In this document: positions 5,305 through 5,470 of the stretch, piece after piece
How the letters are laid out: every line of letters begins with the position of its first letter
Position numbering within the stretch: the stretch's first letter is position 1
DNA from: Tepidimonas sp.
GTDB taxonomy: Bacteria > Pseudomonadota > Gammaproteobacteria > Burkholderiales > Burkholderiaceae_C
Length of the DNA stretch: 5,470 nt
Assembly (NCBI GenBank): GCA_025054905.1
Contig: JANWZF010000111.1
Span: forward strand, 1-5,470
Direction of reading: 5' to 3'
Notes under the pieces: generated by a model
Told to the model about the DNA's origin: nothing
Databases searched by the model: none
What the model saw: only the letters and a program-made list of their open reading frames with translations
Program-made: the position numbers and the translations under genes

Positions 5305-5317
5305 CCTGAACTTCAGG
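5305..5317. repeat. Inverted repeat in the phasin 3' untranslated region
   Basis: CCTGAA-C-TTCAGG is a perfect six-base inverted repeat with one central base, extended by an imperfect GTC/GAC pairing. In RNA a five-base loop closed by CCTG/CAGG is possible. It stands nine bases before the main terminator stem and could assist termination or protect the 3' end. Confidence 0.4.
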
Positions 5318-5325
5318 GACCCTTG

Positions 5326-5358
5326 GCCCCCGGCCCGCAAGGCCCGGGGGCTTTTTTT
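5326..5358 (+). terminator. Intrinsic terminator of the phasin gene
   Basis: Left arm 5326-5336 and right arm 5341-5351 form eight G:C pairs, one C/C mismatch and two more C:G pairs, closed by a GCAA tetraloop (5337-5340). Seven T residues follow directly (5352-5358). The minus strand has no T-tract after the stem, so it works in the phasin direction only. Confidence 0.93.
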
Positions 5359-5470
5359 AGCCGGCCAGCGGCTTGCGCAGCGCCTGCAGTTGCTGGCGCA
5401 GGCGTGGCAAGGCGGCCTCCATCGCCGCACGTCCGGCCGCGATGCTGCGCTGGCGCGCGGTGAAATCGGC
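5357..5470 (-). CDS. C-terminal fragment of an unidentified protein (5' end outside window)
   Basis: An open minus-strand frame enters at the window edge and gives 37 codons before TAA (5359-5357). The visible residues begin ADFTARQRSIAAGRAAM and continue as an Ala/Leu/Arg/Gln-rich helix ending RKPLAG. About 32 of 37 third positions are G or C, matching the coding bias of neighbours, and the frame ends at a natural place beside the phasin terminator. It is convergent with the phasin gene. I do not recognise the family from this tail. Confidence 0.62.
   Translation of the reverse strand, partial: ADFTARQRSIAAGRAAMEAALPRLRQQLQALRKPLAG

Noticed and set aside
4834..5430. 198-codon minus-strand frame opposite the phasin
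   Set aside because: It crosses the strong phasin terminator and is a Gly/Arg-rich mirror of an Ala/Gln-rich gene; the real minus-strand frame at the right edge is a different one.
1..5470. Mobile element, prophage, CRISPR or defence island
   Set aside because: No transposase, integrase, terminal repeats, spaced direct repeats or tRNA were found, and composition is even across the window.

Overview
The window reads as ordinary chromosome of a high-GC betaproteobacterium, most likely Burkholderiales. The evidence is strong G/C preference at third codon positions, a phasin_2-type polyhydroxybutyrate (PHB) granule protein with a TGC-rich operator in its leader, and a Na+/H+ antiporter-family protein that I recall mainly from this group. 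I cannot name the genus. No tRNA, rRNA, insertion sequence, CRISPR array or phage gene is visible, and no intergenic gap exceeds about 100 bases.

Layout. Five genes lie on the minus strand from about 4571 down to base 1, in transcription order: a histone-deacetylase-superfamily zinc hydrolase (4571-3612), a hotdog-fold acyl-CoA thioesterase (3513-3058), a nitroreductase-family flavoprotein (3061-2270), a D-2-hydroxyacid dehydrogenase (2235-1231), and a membrane Na+/H+ antiporter-family protein whose C-terminus is cut off by the window edge (1143 to 1). The thioesterase and nitroreductase overlap by ATGA, and the dehydrogenase follows after a short gap, so these three look like one operon. Gaps of 98 and 87 bases separate the deacetylase and the antiporter from that core; each holds a weak possible -10 element and no intrinsic terminator, so read-through is possible.

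Divergent from the deacetylase, on the plus strand, is a phasin gene (4669-5265) with the best control region of the window: TTGTCA, 16 bases, TATAAT, then a CTGC-N3-GCAG inverted repeat matching the described PhaR recognition pattern, then AGGAGG five bases before ATG. It ends at a strong intrinsic terminator (5326-5358). The last 37 codons of an unidentified minus-strand gene converge on it, and that gene's stop codon lies inside the terminator's T-tract.

How the genes may work together. The phasin coats PHB granules and its operator would let it respond to PHB. The deacetylase shares its promoter region and could link acylation or acetyl-CoA status to carbon storage, but that is inference. 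The thioesterase, flavin oxidoreductase and 2-hydroxyacid dehydrogenase look like general acyl-CoA and small-acid metabolism; no specific pathway can be read from them. I found no convincing new multi-gene system. The items most worth checking are the 97-base deacetylase/phasin intergenic region and the pairing of those two genes.
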